Shown piece after piece: positions 1-5,685 of a stretch of DNA of 8,257 bases. The stretch is from Bacillota bacterium (GTDB lineage: Bacteria; Bacillota; Clostridia; Oscillospirales; Ruminococcaceae): contig JAEXZK010000207.1 in NCBI GenBank assembly GCA_023451415.1, positions 1 to 8,257 of the forward strand. Reading direction: 5' to 3'. Below the pieces are notes generated by a model, which was not told the origin of the DNA, did not search any database, and was given only the letters and a program-made list of their open reading frames with translations. A program made the position numbers and the translations under genes. How positions within the stretch are numbered: position 1 is the stretch's first letter; each line of letters starts with the position of its first letter.

Positions 1-129
1 GACCAGGACGGTGGCGCCAAACATGGCAAAGACGTGCTGCAGGCCCAGCACCAGCATCTTGGGCAGGCCCAGGACCCGGGCATCATAGATGCCTTCATCC
101 CCCACTTTGAGCTTTTTTTCTTCGTTCAT
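1..129 (-). CDS. uraA: Uracil/xanthine permease (NCS2 family), N-terminal fragment
   Basis: This is the first 43 codons of a nucleobase:cation symporter-2 protein; the gene continues beyond position 1. The predicted start is MNEEKKLKVGDEGIYDAR. It is a short charged cytoplasmic tail followed by the first hydrophobic stretch, LGLPKMLVLGLQHVFAMFGA. The QHVFAMFGATVLV signature at about residues 31-43 is typical of the first membrane helix of UraA-type uracil permeases and related xanthine permeases. Such proteins import uracil or xanthine with protons across the inner membrane. The start is well supported: a GAGGAGGAG Shine-Dalgarno (138-146) sits 8 nt upstream. The gene has its own promoter (345-373) and a long structured leader ending in a terminator-like hairpin, so it is probably controlled by attenuation. 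The fragment is too short to separate uracil from xanthine specificity; the symbol follows the commonest annotation of this N-terminus. Confidence 0.85.
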   Translation of the reverse strand, partial: MNEEKKLKVGDEGIYDARVLGLPKMLVLGLQHVFAMFGATVLV

Positions 130-137
130 TGTGCAAA

Positions 138-146
138 CTCCTCCTC
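138..146 (-). promoter_or_regulatory. Shine-Dalgarno of the permease gene
   Basis: The minus strand reads GAGGAGGAG, ending 8 nt before the ATG at 129-127. It is an unusually complete anti-16S match and fixes the permease start. It lies downstream of the terminator hairpin (182-226), so it is transcribed only on read-through. Confidence 0.8.
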
Positions 147-181
147 AGTTTTTCATCTATGCAGCTATCCTTAGGATACCC

Positions 182-226
182 AAAAAAAAGGCGTTGGCCT
201 TTCAGAAAGAAAAGCCAAAGCCTTTT
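182..226 (-). terminator. Attenuator-type intrinsic terminator in the permease leader
   Basis: On the minus strand, GGC (222-220) pairs with GCC (192-190). After one T/C mismatch, TTGGC (218-214) pairs with GCCAA (198-194). CTTT (209-206) with AAAG (202-199) closes a small apical loop, leaving a 4-nt T bulge at 213-210. A run of eight T follows (189-182), and flanking A226-A223 can extend the stem into it. The hairpin lies downstream of the permease promoter and about 50 nt before its start codon. It must therefore be crossed by permease transcripts, which argues for a conditional attenuator. It could also stop read-through from rqcH. Confidence 0.75.
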
Positions 227-306
227 GTAATTGATGGAACGGAAATAAGAAGGAACGGCGGACGTTCCAGGGAAAAAAACGAATGGGACAGTTTGTGTTG
301 GAACAT
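202..306 (-). CDS. Possible 34-codon Phe-rich leader peptide
   Basis: A short open frame starts at ATG 306-304 in the permease leader and stops at TGA 204-202, inside the apical loop of the attenuator. The peptide begins MFQHKLSHSFFSLERPP and ends KGFGFSF; 7 of its 34 residues are Phe. Two consecutive TTT codons lie in the T7 tract, and the last codons are the 5' arm of the terminator. A ribosome near the end of this frame would keep the hairpin from forming, as in the E. coli pyrBI leader. Against it, the only Shine-Dalgarno-like sequence (AGGAAGG, 326-320) is 13 nt from the ATG, longer than ideal. An overlapping frame from GTG 316-314 (73 codons, stop 97-95) is an alternative. No homologue is recognised, so its coding status is inference from architecture. 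Confidence 0.25.
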   Translation of the reverse strand: MFQHKLSHSFFSLERPPFLLISVPSITKGFGFSF

Positions 307-344
307 TGCGCCGCACCCGCCTTCCTTTTGGTTTCTAGTTGATT

Positions 345-373
345 ATTATAGCGGATTGCAAGGGGCTTGTCTA
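345..373 (-). promoter_or_regulatory. Sigma-A promoter of the permease gene
   Basis: The -35 box TAGACA (373-368; five of six match TTGACA) and a perfect -10 box TATAAT (350-345) are separated by exactly 17 nt. Transcription should begin near 338, giving a leader of about 209 nt before the permease ATG. It lies 59 bp beyond the rqcH stop, so the permease can be expressed independently of the upstream genes. Confidence 0.85.
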
Positions 374-431
374 CCGCGATATATACCAAACTTCCATCCC
401 CTTTGCCATGAAAACTAACCAAATCCACCAC

Positions 432-2201
432 TTATTTTTGAAGCAGCCGGGCTGCCAGTGCCTGGTCCGGATCCACCACGGCGGTCTGATAGGGGTCGTA
501 GATCACCATGCCGGGGCGCACCCCCCGGGGCTTTTTGACGTTGCGGATGAGGGTGTAGTCCACCGGCACCTTGGCGCTGTCTCTGGCCCCGGAGTTGCAG
601 GCCGCGATGACGGCCGCCTCCTCAATGGTGCGGGCGGGGAACTCCCTCCCCGGCTGGGAAAGGATAATGGTGTGGGAGCCGGGGATCTTCTGAGTGTGGA
701 GCCACATGTCGTAGTTGTGGGCCTCCCGCAGGGTCAGCTGGTCGTTCTGGAGGTTGTTGCGGCCGCAGAGGATGGTAAAGCCGTCGCTGGACAGATAACG
801 CAGGGGCGGCAGCTTGGGGACCTTCTGCACCTTGCGCCCCTTCTCCCCCGGCCGGTTCCGGGTGTACCCCTGGCTGGCCACTTCCTCCCGGATCCCCTGG
901 AGGTCGGCCTCCGTTTCCGCCCGCTCCAGCTCGGAAAGGACGGTCTCGATGTATTGGAGTTCCTGCGTCCCGCTCTGGATCAGCTCCCGGAGTTTTTCCT
1001 CAGCAGTGGTCAATTTTCTATACTCATTGTAATATTTTTGCGCATTTTTACTCGGAGACAGCATGGGATCCAGAGGAATATCCACCATTTCCCCCGTTTC
1101 GGAGAAAAAGTCCACCGCCCGCAGCACCTTGTCCCCCTTCTCCAGGGCGTAGAGGTTGGCGGAAACGATGTCCCCCAGTTCCTTCTTCCGCTCCCTGCCG
1201 GCTGCCCGGCGGAGGTCCTCCTGCTGGGCAACCAGCTTCCGCCGGAGGCGGTCACGGATGTTTACAAGGAGCTTGTGGAGGTCGGCGCTCTTCTGACGCA
1301 TCCGCTCGGCGGTGTCCTTGCTGCCGTAAAAGGCATCCAGCAGGGCACTGAACCCCGCCGCCCGCTCCAGGGCATATTCCGCCGGAAACTGCCGCGGCTC
1401 CAGGAAGGCAAAGTCCAGGGCTTTGCCCGCCGGGTCCCGCACCAGCCACGGCTCTCCCCCGCCCGGTTCCAGGGCGGCCCGCACCACCCCAAAGTAGAAG
1501 GCCAGCCGTTCTTCCTGGGCGGGGGTCAGACTCCCGGCGGTCGGCTCCCCTTCCGGGGCGGCAAAGTGGGCTATCTCCCGGCAGATCATGGGGGAAAACC
1601 CTTCCACCTGCTCCAGGATGGCCTTGGAGAGGGGCACGTCCCGGCTGGAACAGACCGACCGGGCCAGATCCGCCGCCGGGGTGGTCAGGGGGCAGAGCTT
1701 ATGCTGCTGGGGCGGAGGGGTGTAGGTCATCCCCGGCAGCACCTGCCGTGCCTCGGAGGTGACAAAGTCCACCCGCTTGATGGCGTCGATGATCTTCCGG
1801 TTTTGGTCCAGGAGGATGATATTGCTGTGGCGGCCCATAATCTCGCAGAGAAGGGTCAGCTCCACCCGGTCCCCCAGTTCGTTGACACATTCAAAAACCA
1901 GGGACAGCACCCGGTCCAGCCCCGCCTGCTCCACCCGCAGCAGCTTGCCGCTGCCCAGGTGCTTGCGCAGCAGCATGCAGAACATGGGGGCGGCCTTGGG
2001 GTTTTCGATGGCCGAGGCGGTAAAATGGACCTTGGCTCCCGCAGCGGCAGCCGAAATCAGCAGGCGGCGGTTTCCTCCCGACGCCCGCAGCACGATAACC
2101 AGGGTATCCCGGGCCGGCTGGCTGATCTTGTCGATCCGTCCCCCCGCCATCTCCTGGATTTCCTGTTTGATTTTGCACAGGTATGCGCCGTCAAATGCCA
2201 T
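432..2201 (-). CDS. rqcH: RqcH, NFACT-family ribosome quality control factor
   Basis: RqcH binds stalled 50S-peptidyl-tRNA complexes with tRNA-Ala and adds C-terminal alanine tails that mark the nascent chain for ClpXP. The protein is 589 aa, close to the family's usual size. An NFACT-N domain fills roughly residues 1-150. It contains GLDR at 94-97; D96-R97 match the Asp-Arg pair needed for tRNA-Ala binding and tailing in B. subtilis RqcH, so an active enzyme is expected. A charged helical, coiled-coil region spans about 296-440, and a C-terminal NFACT-R domain (about 465-580) carries NDQLT and YDMWLHTQKIPGSH. AAGGAG (2215-2210) lies 8 nt before the ATG, supporting the start. It follows the NIF3 gene by 175 bp on the same strand. 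Older names are FbpA or fibronectin-binding protein; surface adhesion is not implied by the sequence. Confidence 0.93.
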   Translation of the reverse strand: MAFDGAYLCKIKQEIQEMAGGRIDKISQPARDTLVIVLRASGGNRRLLISAAAAGAKVHFTASAIENPKAAPMFCMLLRKHLGSGKLLRVEQAGLDRVLSLVFECVNELGDRVELTLLCEIMGRHSNIILLDQNRKIIDAIKRVDFVTSEARQVLPGMTYTPPPQQHKLCPLTTPAADLARSVCSSRDVPLSKAILEQVEGFSPMICREIAHFAAPEGEPTAGSLTPAQEERLAFYFGVVRAALEPGGGEPWLVRDPAGKALDFAFLEPRQFPAEYALERAAGFSALLDAFYGSKDTAERMRQKSADLHKLLVNIRDRLRRKLVAQQEDLRRAAGRERKKELGDIVSANLYALEKGDKVLRAVDFFSETGEMVDIPLDPMLSPSKNAQKYYNEYRKLTTAEEKLRELIQSGTQELQYIETVLSELERAETEADLQGIREEVASQGYTRNRPGEKGRKVQKVPKLPPLRYLSSDGFTILCGRNNLQNDQLTLREAHNYDMWLHTQKIPGSHTIILSQPGREFPARTIEEAAVIAACNSGARDSAKVPVDYTLIRNVKKPRGVRPGMVIYDPYQTAVVDPDQALAARLLQK

Positions 2202-2376
2202 TTGGTGTACTCCTTCTCTGCCTTGGGCAGGATGATGTGGATGGGCCGCGGCCGCTTTTCAGAAAAACGCCCGGCGCGGGACGGGAACGCCTGCGGGATG
2301 GCCCGGGGCAGGCGCCCGGCTTCTCTCCCAGAGCCGGGAGGGCTTTTTCCGAAAATTTCGCGGCCGGGCCGCCGTC
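2202..2376 (-). other. GC-rich intergenic region with hairpins between the NIF3 gene and rqcH
   Basis: No coding frame is evident. Three inverted repeats follow the NIF3 stop on the minus strand: GCGGC/GCCGC (2372-2368 with 2364-2360), CCCGGCT/AGCCGGG (2338-2332 with 2321-2315) and CGCCTGC/GCAGGCG (2314-2308 with 2294-2288). The last two are directly adjacent. None has a proper T tract on the minus strand, so none is a convincing intrinsic terminator. No good -10/-35 pair for rqcH is visible. The rqcH Shine-Dalgarno is at 2215-2210. Confidence 0.5.
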
Positions 2377-3465
2377 TTAAAGGGACGCCACCTGTCCGGC
2401 GTAGGCCCGGGCCAGGTCCACGGTCACGCCGGGCAGAAGCCGGCGCAGCTGATCCCGCAGCTGGGGCATGGCAATGTTCTCCGTGGCGTAGTGGCCGGCG
2501 TCATAGAGGGTGATGCCCCGTGCGGCAGCCTCCAGGAACTGGTGGTGCTTGACGTCCCCGGTGACCAGGGCGTCGATCCCCGGCGCGGCGGAGAGGGCAT
2601 CCGCCCCCGCGCCCCCGCAGACGGCCACCCGGCGGATGCTCCGCTTGCCGGGGTTGAAGCGGGGCGCGATCCCCAATGCTTCCCGGATCCGGCGGGCAAA
2701 AGCCGCTTCGTCCACAGCCTCGGTAAGGCTCCCCACGCAGCCCAGCCAGCAGTCCTGGGTGACCCCCCAATCATCATAGACATCCCAAGCCGGTTCCTCA
2801 TAAGGGTGGGCCTGCTTTACCGCCAGGAGGACATCCTCCAGCAGGTGGGGCGGAACCACCATTTCAATCCCCTTTTCCACAACCCGGCAGGGTTCTCCCA
2901 CCCTGCCGATAAAAGGCTGAGCCCCGGGCAGGGGCAAAAAACGGCCCTCTGCATCCAGGATGGATGCAACGCCGCCGTAGTTGCCCATTTTGCCCGCTCC
3001 GGCCTCGCTCATGGCGCGATAAACAGCCTCAGCATGGGTGGCCGGGACAAAAACTACCAGTTTTTTCCAGGGCTCAGTCCGTTCTTTGACCAGGGGCCGG
3101 ACATTTTGCAACTCCAAAGCCTGGGCCAGGGCATGGTTGACCCCTTCCGGGGCCATATCATAATTGGTGTGGGCGCTGATGACGGCAATGCCCGCGGCGG
3201 CAGCTTCAAAGGCGGGATCCCCGGCCAGGAGCCGCTTCCGCCCGCCGCCAAAGATCACCGGATGATGGCTGACGATCAGCCCCGCCCCGGCGGCCTTGGC
3301 CTCCGCCACCACCTGGGCCGTCACATCCAGAGCCACCAGAACCTTTTCCACCTCTGCGCCGCGGTCGCCCACCAGCAGGCCGCTGTTGTCCCAGTCCAGG
3401 GCCGTGTCAAAGGGGGCCAGTCTATTTACCGCCTGGAGGACCTCCCCCACTCGCATTCCGCTCAT
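2377..3465 (-). CDS. NIF3/DUF34-family dinuclear metal protein (YqfO-like)
   Basis: A 362-aa member of the NIF3-like family, whose proteins form ring-shaped hexamers with a two-metal site; a GTP cyclohydrolase-like or metal-chaperone role has been proposed and the true function is unsettled. Likely metal ligands are visible: SHHP (H67, H68), AHTNYD (H99, D103) and GHYATE (H325, E329). Between the two halves, about residues 130-235, lies the inserted PII/CutA-like domain found in long bacterial forms, with KKLVVFVPATHAEAV and HPYEEPAWDVY. Length is close to B. subtilis YqfO. The start chosen is the ATG that overlaps the trmK stop as ATGA, with AAAGGAG (3479-3473) 7 nt upstream. The reading frame stays open for 46 codons further upstream, but that stretch duplicates trmK coding sequence and is low-complexity. 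A second in-frame ATG is at 3456. The trmK-NIF3 pairing is common in Firmicutes. Confidence 0.9.
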   Translation of the reverse strand: MSGMRVGEVLQAVNRLAPFDTALDWDNSGLLVGDRGAEVEKVLVALDVTAQVVAEAKAAGAGLIVSHHPVIFGGGRKRLLAGDPAFEAAAAGIAVISAHTNYDMAPEGVNHALAQALELQNVRPLVKERTEPWKKLVVFVPATHAEAVYRAMSEAGAGKMGNYGGVASILDAEGRFLPLPGAQPFIGRVGEPCRVVEKGIEMVVPPHLLEDVLLAVKQAHPYEEPAWDVYDDWGVTQDCWLGCVGSLTEAVDEAAFARRIREALGIAPRFNPGKRSIRRVAVCGGAGADALSAAPGIDALVTGDVKHHQFLEAAARGITLYDAGHYATENIAMPQLRDQLRRLLPGVTVDLARAYAGQVASL

Positions 3466-4154
3466 CCCATGGCTCCTTTCTCTTCCAAAGCGGCTTGCAC
3501 CGCCTTCCATGTTTCCGCGGCCTCCGCCGCCTCCCTCTCCTGCCCTGGAGAGCCAGCCGTTCCCCGGGCCCGTTTTTCCGCCCGTTCCAGGACCATCCGG
3601 CAATATTCCCGGCTTTCGGGGCTCTCCGCCGGGTCCACCCTGCCCAGATGCAGTTCCGCGGGGCCCGGAGCATGGGCCGCCCCCGTCCAGGCCGCCTCCA
3701 GCACGGAATATACCCGGCCATTGGCGCGGCAGCAGGGCTCCCGGCGGATGTCAAACCCGTTCTTCCACAGCCACTCCCGCAGGCGCTCGGCCTTGGTCAT
3801 GGGCTGGAGGAGCCAGGTGATGCCGGGGGTTTTGGCGTAGGGCCAGCTCTCCAGGATGTGGGCTATGGTGTCCCCCCCCATTCCGGCCACCACCACGGCG
3901 TCCAGGCCCTCGGGGGGCAGTTCCCCCAGGCCGTCGGCCAGCAGGCAGCGGACTTTTCCTCCCAGGCCCCGGCTATCCGCCTCCCGGCGCGCTTTTTCCA
4001 GGGGTTTTTCATGGATGTCGGTGGCAATCCCCCACTGGGCGCGGCCCTCCTGGATAAGCTGGCAGATGAGCAGCCCGTGGTCGGCTCCCACATCCGCCAC
4101 CCCCCGGCAGGGCGGGACCAGGCGGGCGATAAGGGACAGTCGTTGATCCAGCAT
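3462..4154 (-). CDS. trmK: TrmK, tRNA (adenine-22 N1)-methyltransferase
   Basis: TrmK uses S-adenosylmethionine to methylate N1 of A22 in the D-loop of bacterial tRNAs. The protein is 230 aa, similar to B. subtilis TrmK (YqfN). The Rossmann-type methyltransferase fold shows motif I DVGADHG (residues 21-27), an acidic residue after beta-2 in ATDIHEKPLEKAR (D46), LLADGLGEL near 71-79, and the family hallmark AGMGGDTI (90-97). The segment LLQPMTKAERLREWL follows, then an Ala/Glu/Arg-rich helical C-terminus from about residue 165, as in the family. The ATG at 4154-4152 has a good GGAG Shine-Dalgarno (4164-4161) 6 nt upstream and the protein begins MLDQRLSLIARLVP, as expected. The frame stays open further upstream into serS, but that part is antisense-like shadow sequence. 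Its stop overlaps the NIF3 start by 4 bases. Confidence 0.9.
   Translation of the reverse strand: MLDQRLSLIARLVPPCRGVADVGADHGLLICQLIQEGRAQWGIATDIHEKPLEKARREADSRGLGGKVRCLLADGLGELPPEGLDAVVVAGMGGDTIAHILESWPYAKTPGITWLLQPMTKAERLREWLWKNGFDIRREPCCRANGRVYSVLEAAWTGAAHAPGPAELHLGRVDPAESPESREYCRMVLERAEKRARGTAGSPGQEREAAEAAETWKAVQAALEEKGAMG
3473..3479 (-). promoter_or_regulatory. Shine-Dalgarno of the NIF3 gene inside trmK
   Basis: AAAGGAG on the minus strand lies in the last codons of trmK, 7 nt before the ATG at 3465-3463. Together with the ATGA stop/start overlap it decides the NIF3 start and indicates translational coupling. Confidence 0.75.
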
Positions 4155-4170
4155 AGCGGTCTCCTTTCCC

Positions 4171-4236
4171 CTTTTTGCAGGCCAAAAGCTCCCCCGGGCG
4201 GCAAAGGGGCGGGGCGCCGGCTTTTTGGCCAAAAAG
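4171..4236. repeat. Two related inverted repeats upstream of trmK
   Basis: A perfect 16-bp palindrome CTTTTTGGCCAAAAAG occupies 4221-4236. A similar but imperfect copy, CTTTTTGCAGGCCAAAAG, occupies 4171-4188. Their left ends are exactly 50 bp apart. The perfect copy overlaps the distal T tract of the serS terminator, and the second lies just upstream of the trmK Shine-Dalgarno. They could be an operator pair, RNA hairpins or chance. Confidence 0.45.
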
Positions 4237-4276
4237 AAAAACAAGGCCCGGCCCTCCCTGGGGAGGGGAGCCGGGC
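4231..4276 (-). terminator. Intrinsic terminator of serS
   Basis: On the minus strand GCCCGGC (4276-4270) pairs with GCCGGGC (4252-4246), with an inner CCTCCC/GGGAGG extension closing a very short loop. The interrupted T tract TTGTTTTTCTTTTT (4244-4231) follows. It is one of the strongest hairpins in the window. It lies about 65 bp after the serS stop and separates the par-serS group from trmK onward. Confidence 0.85.
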
Positions 4277-4301
4277 TCTGTGGACGCCGGGGGCCCCGCG
4301 G

Positions 4302-4322
4302 CGGCAGGAACGGGTCCTGCCG
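4302..4322 (-). other. Hairpin directly after serS
   Basis: An 8-bp perfect stem, CGGCAGGA with TCCTGCCG, encloses a 5-nt loop 20 bp beyond the serS stop. It has no T tract, so it is not a terminator alone. It may protect the serS transcript 3' end or simply reflect the high GC. Confidence 0.4.
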
Positions 4323-4341
4323 GGCAGAGCTTCCCCCGGAC

Positions 4342-5616
4342 TTACTTGCGGATGACGTCGCAGCCCATATAGGGGCGCAGGGCCTCGGGCACGGTGACGC
4401 TGCCGTCGCCGTTCTGGTAGTTCTCCAGGATGGCGGCGGTGGTGCGGCCCACGGCCACGCCGCTGCCATTGAGGGTATGCACCAGCTGGGCCTTGTCCTT
4501 GGGGCCGTCCTTGAAGCGGATGGAAGCCCGGCGGGCCTGGAAGTCCTCGCAGTTGGAGCAGCTGGAGATCTCCACATACCGGCCATAGGACGGCATCCAC
4601 ACCTCGATGTCGTAGGTCTTGGCGGCGGAGAAGCCCATATCACCGGTGGACAGGCAGACCACCCGGTAGGGCAGCCCCAGCAGCTGGAGCACCCGCTCGG
4701 CCTCGGCGGTCATCTCCTCCAGCTCGTCGTAGGACTCCTCGGGGCGGGTGTACTTGACCAGCTCCACCTTGTTGAACTGGTGCTGGCGGATGAGTCCCCG
4801 GGTATCCCGGCCGGCAGAACCGGCTTCGCCCCGGAAGCAGGCGGAATAAGCGGTATAACGCAGGGGCAGGAGGCTGCCGTCGATGATGGACTCCCGGTAC
4901 ATGTTGGTGACGGGGACCTCTGCGGTGGGGATCATGTACAGCTCCTCGCCCTCGATCTTATACATATCCTCGGCAAACTTGGGCAGCTGCCCGGTGCCGG
5001 TCATGGATGCGGTGCTGGCCATGTAGGGGGGCAGGATCTCGGTGTAGCCATGGGCGGCATGGGTATCCATAAAGAAGGAGATGATGCTCCGCTCCAGCCG
5101 TGCACCCAGGCCCTTGTAGAAGTGGAACCGGGCGCCGGTGACCTTGGCGGCCGTCTCGGGGTCCAGGATCCCCAGGTCCGCGCCGATGTCCCAGTGGGCC
5201 TTGGGCTCGTATTCAAACTTCCGGGGCTCGCCCCAGCGGCGCTGCTCCACGTTCTCGGTGTCGTCCTTGCCGATGGGCACGCTTTCGTGGGGGATGTTAG
5301 GAATCTCGTAGAGATGGAGCTTTACCTGTTCGCTCAGCTGGGCGATCTTCTGGTCGTTTTCCTTGATCTGGTCCGAAAGCTCCTTCATCCGCGCCATGAC
5401 GGCGGAAACATCCTGCCCCTGCTTCTTCAGCATGGGGATCTCCTTGCTGGCCTTGTTCTGTTCCGCCTTGAGGGCGTCGTTGGCGGTGCTGAGGGCACGA
5501 AGCTGGGCATCGACGGCCAGCAGGTCGTCAATGAGTTTGTCCATATCCTTGTTGCGGCGCTTCATCGCCTCCTTGACCATCTCGGGGCTGTTGCGGATCA
5601 CTTTCAGGTCTAACAT
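4342..5616 (-). CDS. serS: Seryl-tRNA synthetase
   Basis: This class II synthetase charges tRNA-Ser (and tRNA-Sec where present) with serine in the cytoplasm. The 424-aa length is standard for the bacterial type. Residues about 27-105 form the N-terminal antiparallel coiled coil that reads the tRNA-Ser long variable arm. The catalytic core follows with TAEVPVTN (231-238), motif 2 [14 protein letters not shown] (261-274) continuing to QHQFNKVE, and motif 3 GSGVAVGRT (384-392, with the ATP-binding Arg at 391). EISSCSN (349-355) lies in the serine pocket. AAGGAAGG (5631-5624) precedes the ATG by 7 nt. The 69-bp gap behind parB has no terminator and no room for a T-box leader, so serS is probably transcribed with parAB. 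The gene ends at the strong 4231-4276 terminator. Identification is secure. Confidence 0.97.
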   Translation of the reverse strand: MLDLKVIRNSPEMVKEAMKRRNKDMDKLIDDLLAVDAQLRALSTANDALKAEQNKASKEIPMLKKQGQDVSAVMARMKELSDQIKENDQKIAQLSEQVKLHLYEIPNIPHESVPIGKDDTENVEQRRWGEPRKFEYEPKAHWDIGADLGILDPETAAKVTGARFHFYKGLGARLERSIISFFMDTHAAHGYTEILPPYMASTASMTGTGQLPKFAEDMYKIEGEELYMIPTAEVPVTNMYRESIIDGSLLPLRYTAYSACFRGEAGSAGRDTRGLIRQHQFNKVELVKYTRPEESYDELEEMTAEAERVLQLLGLPYRVVCLSTGDMGFSAAKTYDIEVWMPSYGRYVEISSCSNCEDFQARRASIRFKDGPKDKAQLVHTLNGSGVAVGRTTAAILENYQNGDGSVTVPEALRPYMGCDVIRK

Positions 5617-5685
5617 GTCGTATCCTTCCTTTTTGATTCCGGGGGCTATGCCCGCCTTAAATTTTAAAAGATCGCAGGAGAGGGT

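Larger units (their letters stand above)
182..338 (-). promoter_or_regulatory. Structured 5' leader of the permease, candidate cis-regulatory RNA
   Basis: This is the transcribed leader upstream of the permease and occupies most of the 302-bp gap between rqcH and the permease. From the inferred start near 338 it can form P1: AAGGAAGGCGG (327-317) with CCGCC-G-TTCCTT (261-250, one bulged G). Directly stacked on it is P2: ATGTTCCA (306-299) with TGGAACGT (269-262), enclosing a 29-nt loop with a T7 tract (279-273). A competing hairpin, GGAACG (268-263) with CGTTCC (257-252), uses the 3' arms of both, so the two folds exclude each other. GAAACCAAA (335-327) can also pair with TTTGGCTTTTC (219-209), the 5' arm of the terminator, as a possible antiterminator. 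I see no PyrR loop and no purine-riboswitch core. Pairings were found by eye, not computed. Confidence 0.5.

Noticed and set aside
130..338. PyrR-binding loop or purine riboswitch in the permease leader
   Set aside because: Neither the PyrR-type AGAGAGG-containing loop nor the conserved purine aptamer junction and loop sequences were found on the minus strand. A covariance-model search would be decisive.
2315..2348. Plus-strand intrinsic terminator
   Set aside because: A stem followed at a distance by CTTTTT exists, but the T run is offset by several bases from the stem and no plus-strand gene is present.
339..2513. A 724-codon open frame on the plus strand opposite rqcH
   Set aside because: It is antisense to a clearly conserved protein, has low-complexity Gly/Pro/Arg/Leu-rich content and no recognisable domain. 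Long antisense frames are expected in GC-rich coding DNA.
2491..3840. A 449-codon plus-strand frame opposite the NIF3 gene and trmK
   Set aside because: Same reasoning: mirror of conserved coding sequence, no family signature and no convincing ribosome site.
4155..4643. Upstream extension of the trmK frame into serS
   Set aside because: The extra 163 codons are out-of-frame serS sequence and low-complexity. The ATG at 4154 has a good Shine-Dalgarno and gives the family N-terminus.
4225..5613. A 462-codon plus-strand frame opposite serS
   Set aside because: Antisense shadow of a gene with all synthetase motifs; the predicted protein is Gly/Leu/His-rich and unlike any family I know.
5617..5685. 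T-box riboswitch upstream of serS
   Set aside because: Only 69 bp are available and there is no T-box sequence or terminator hairpin.
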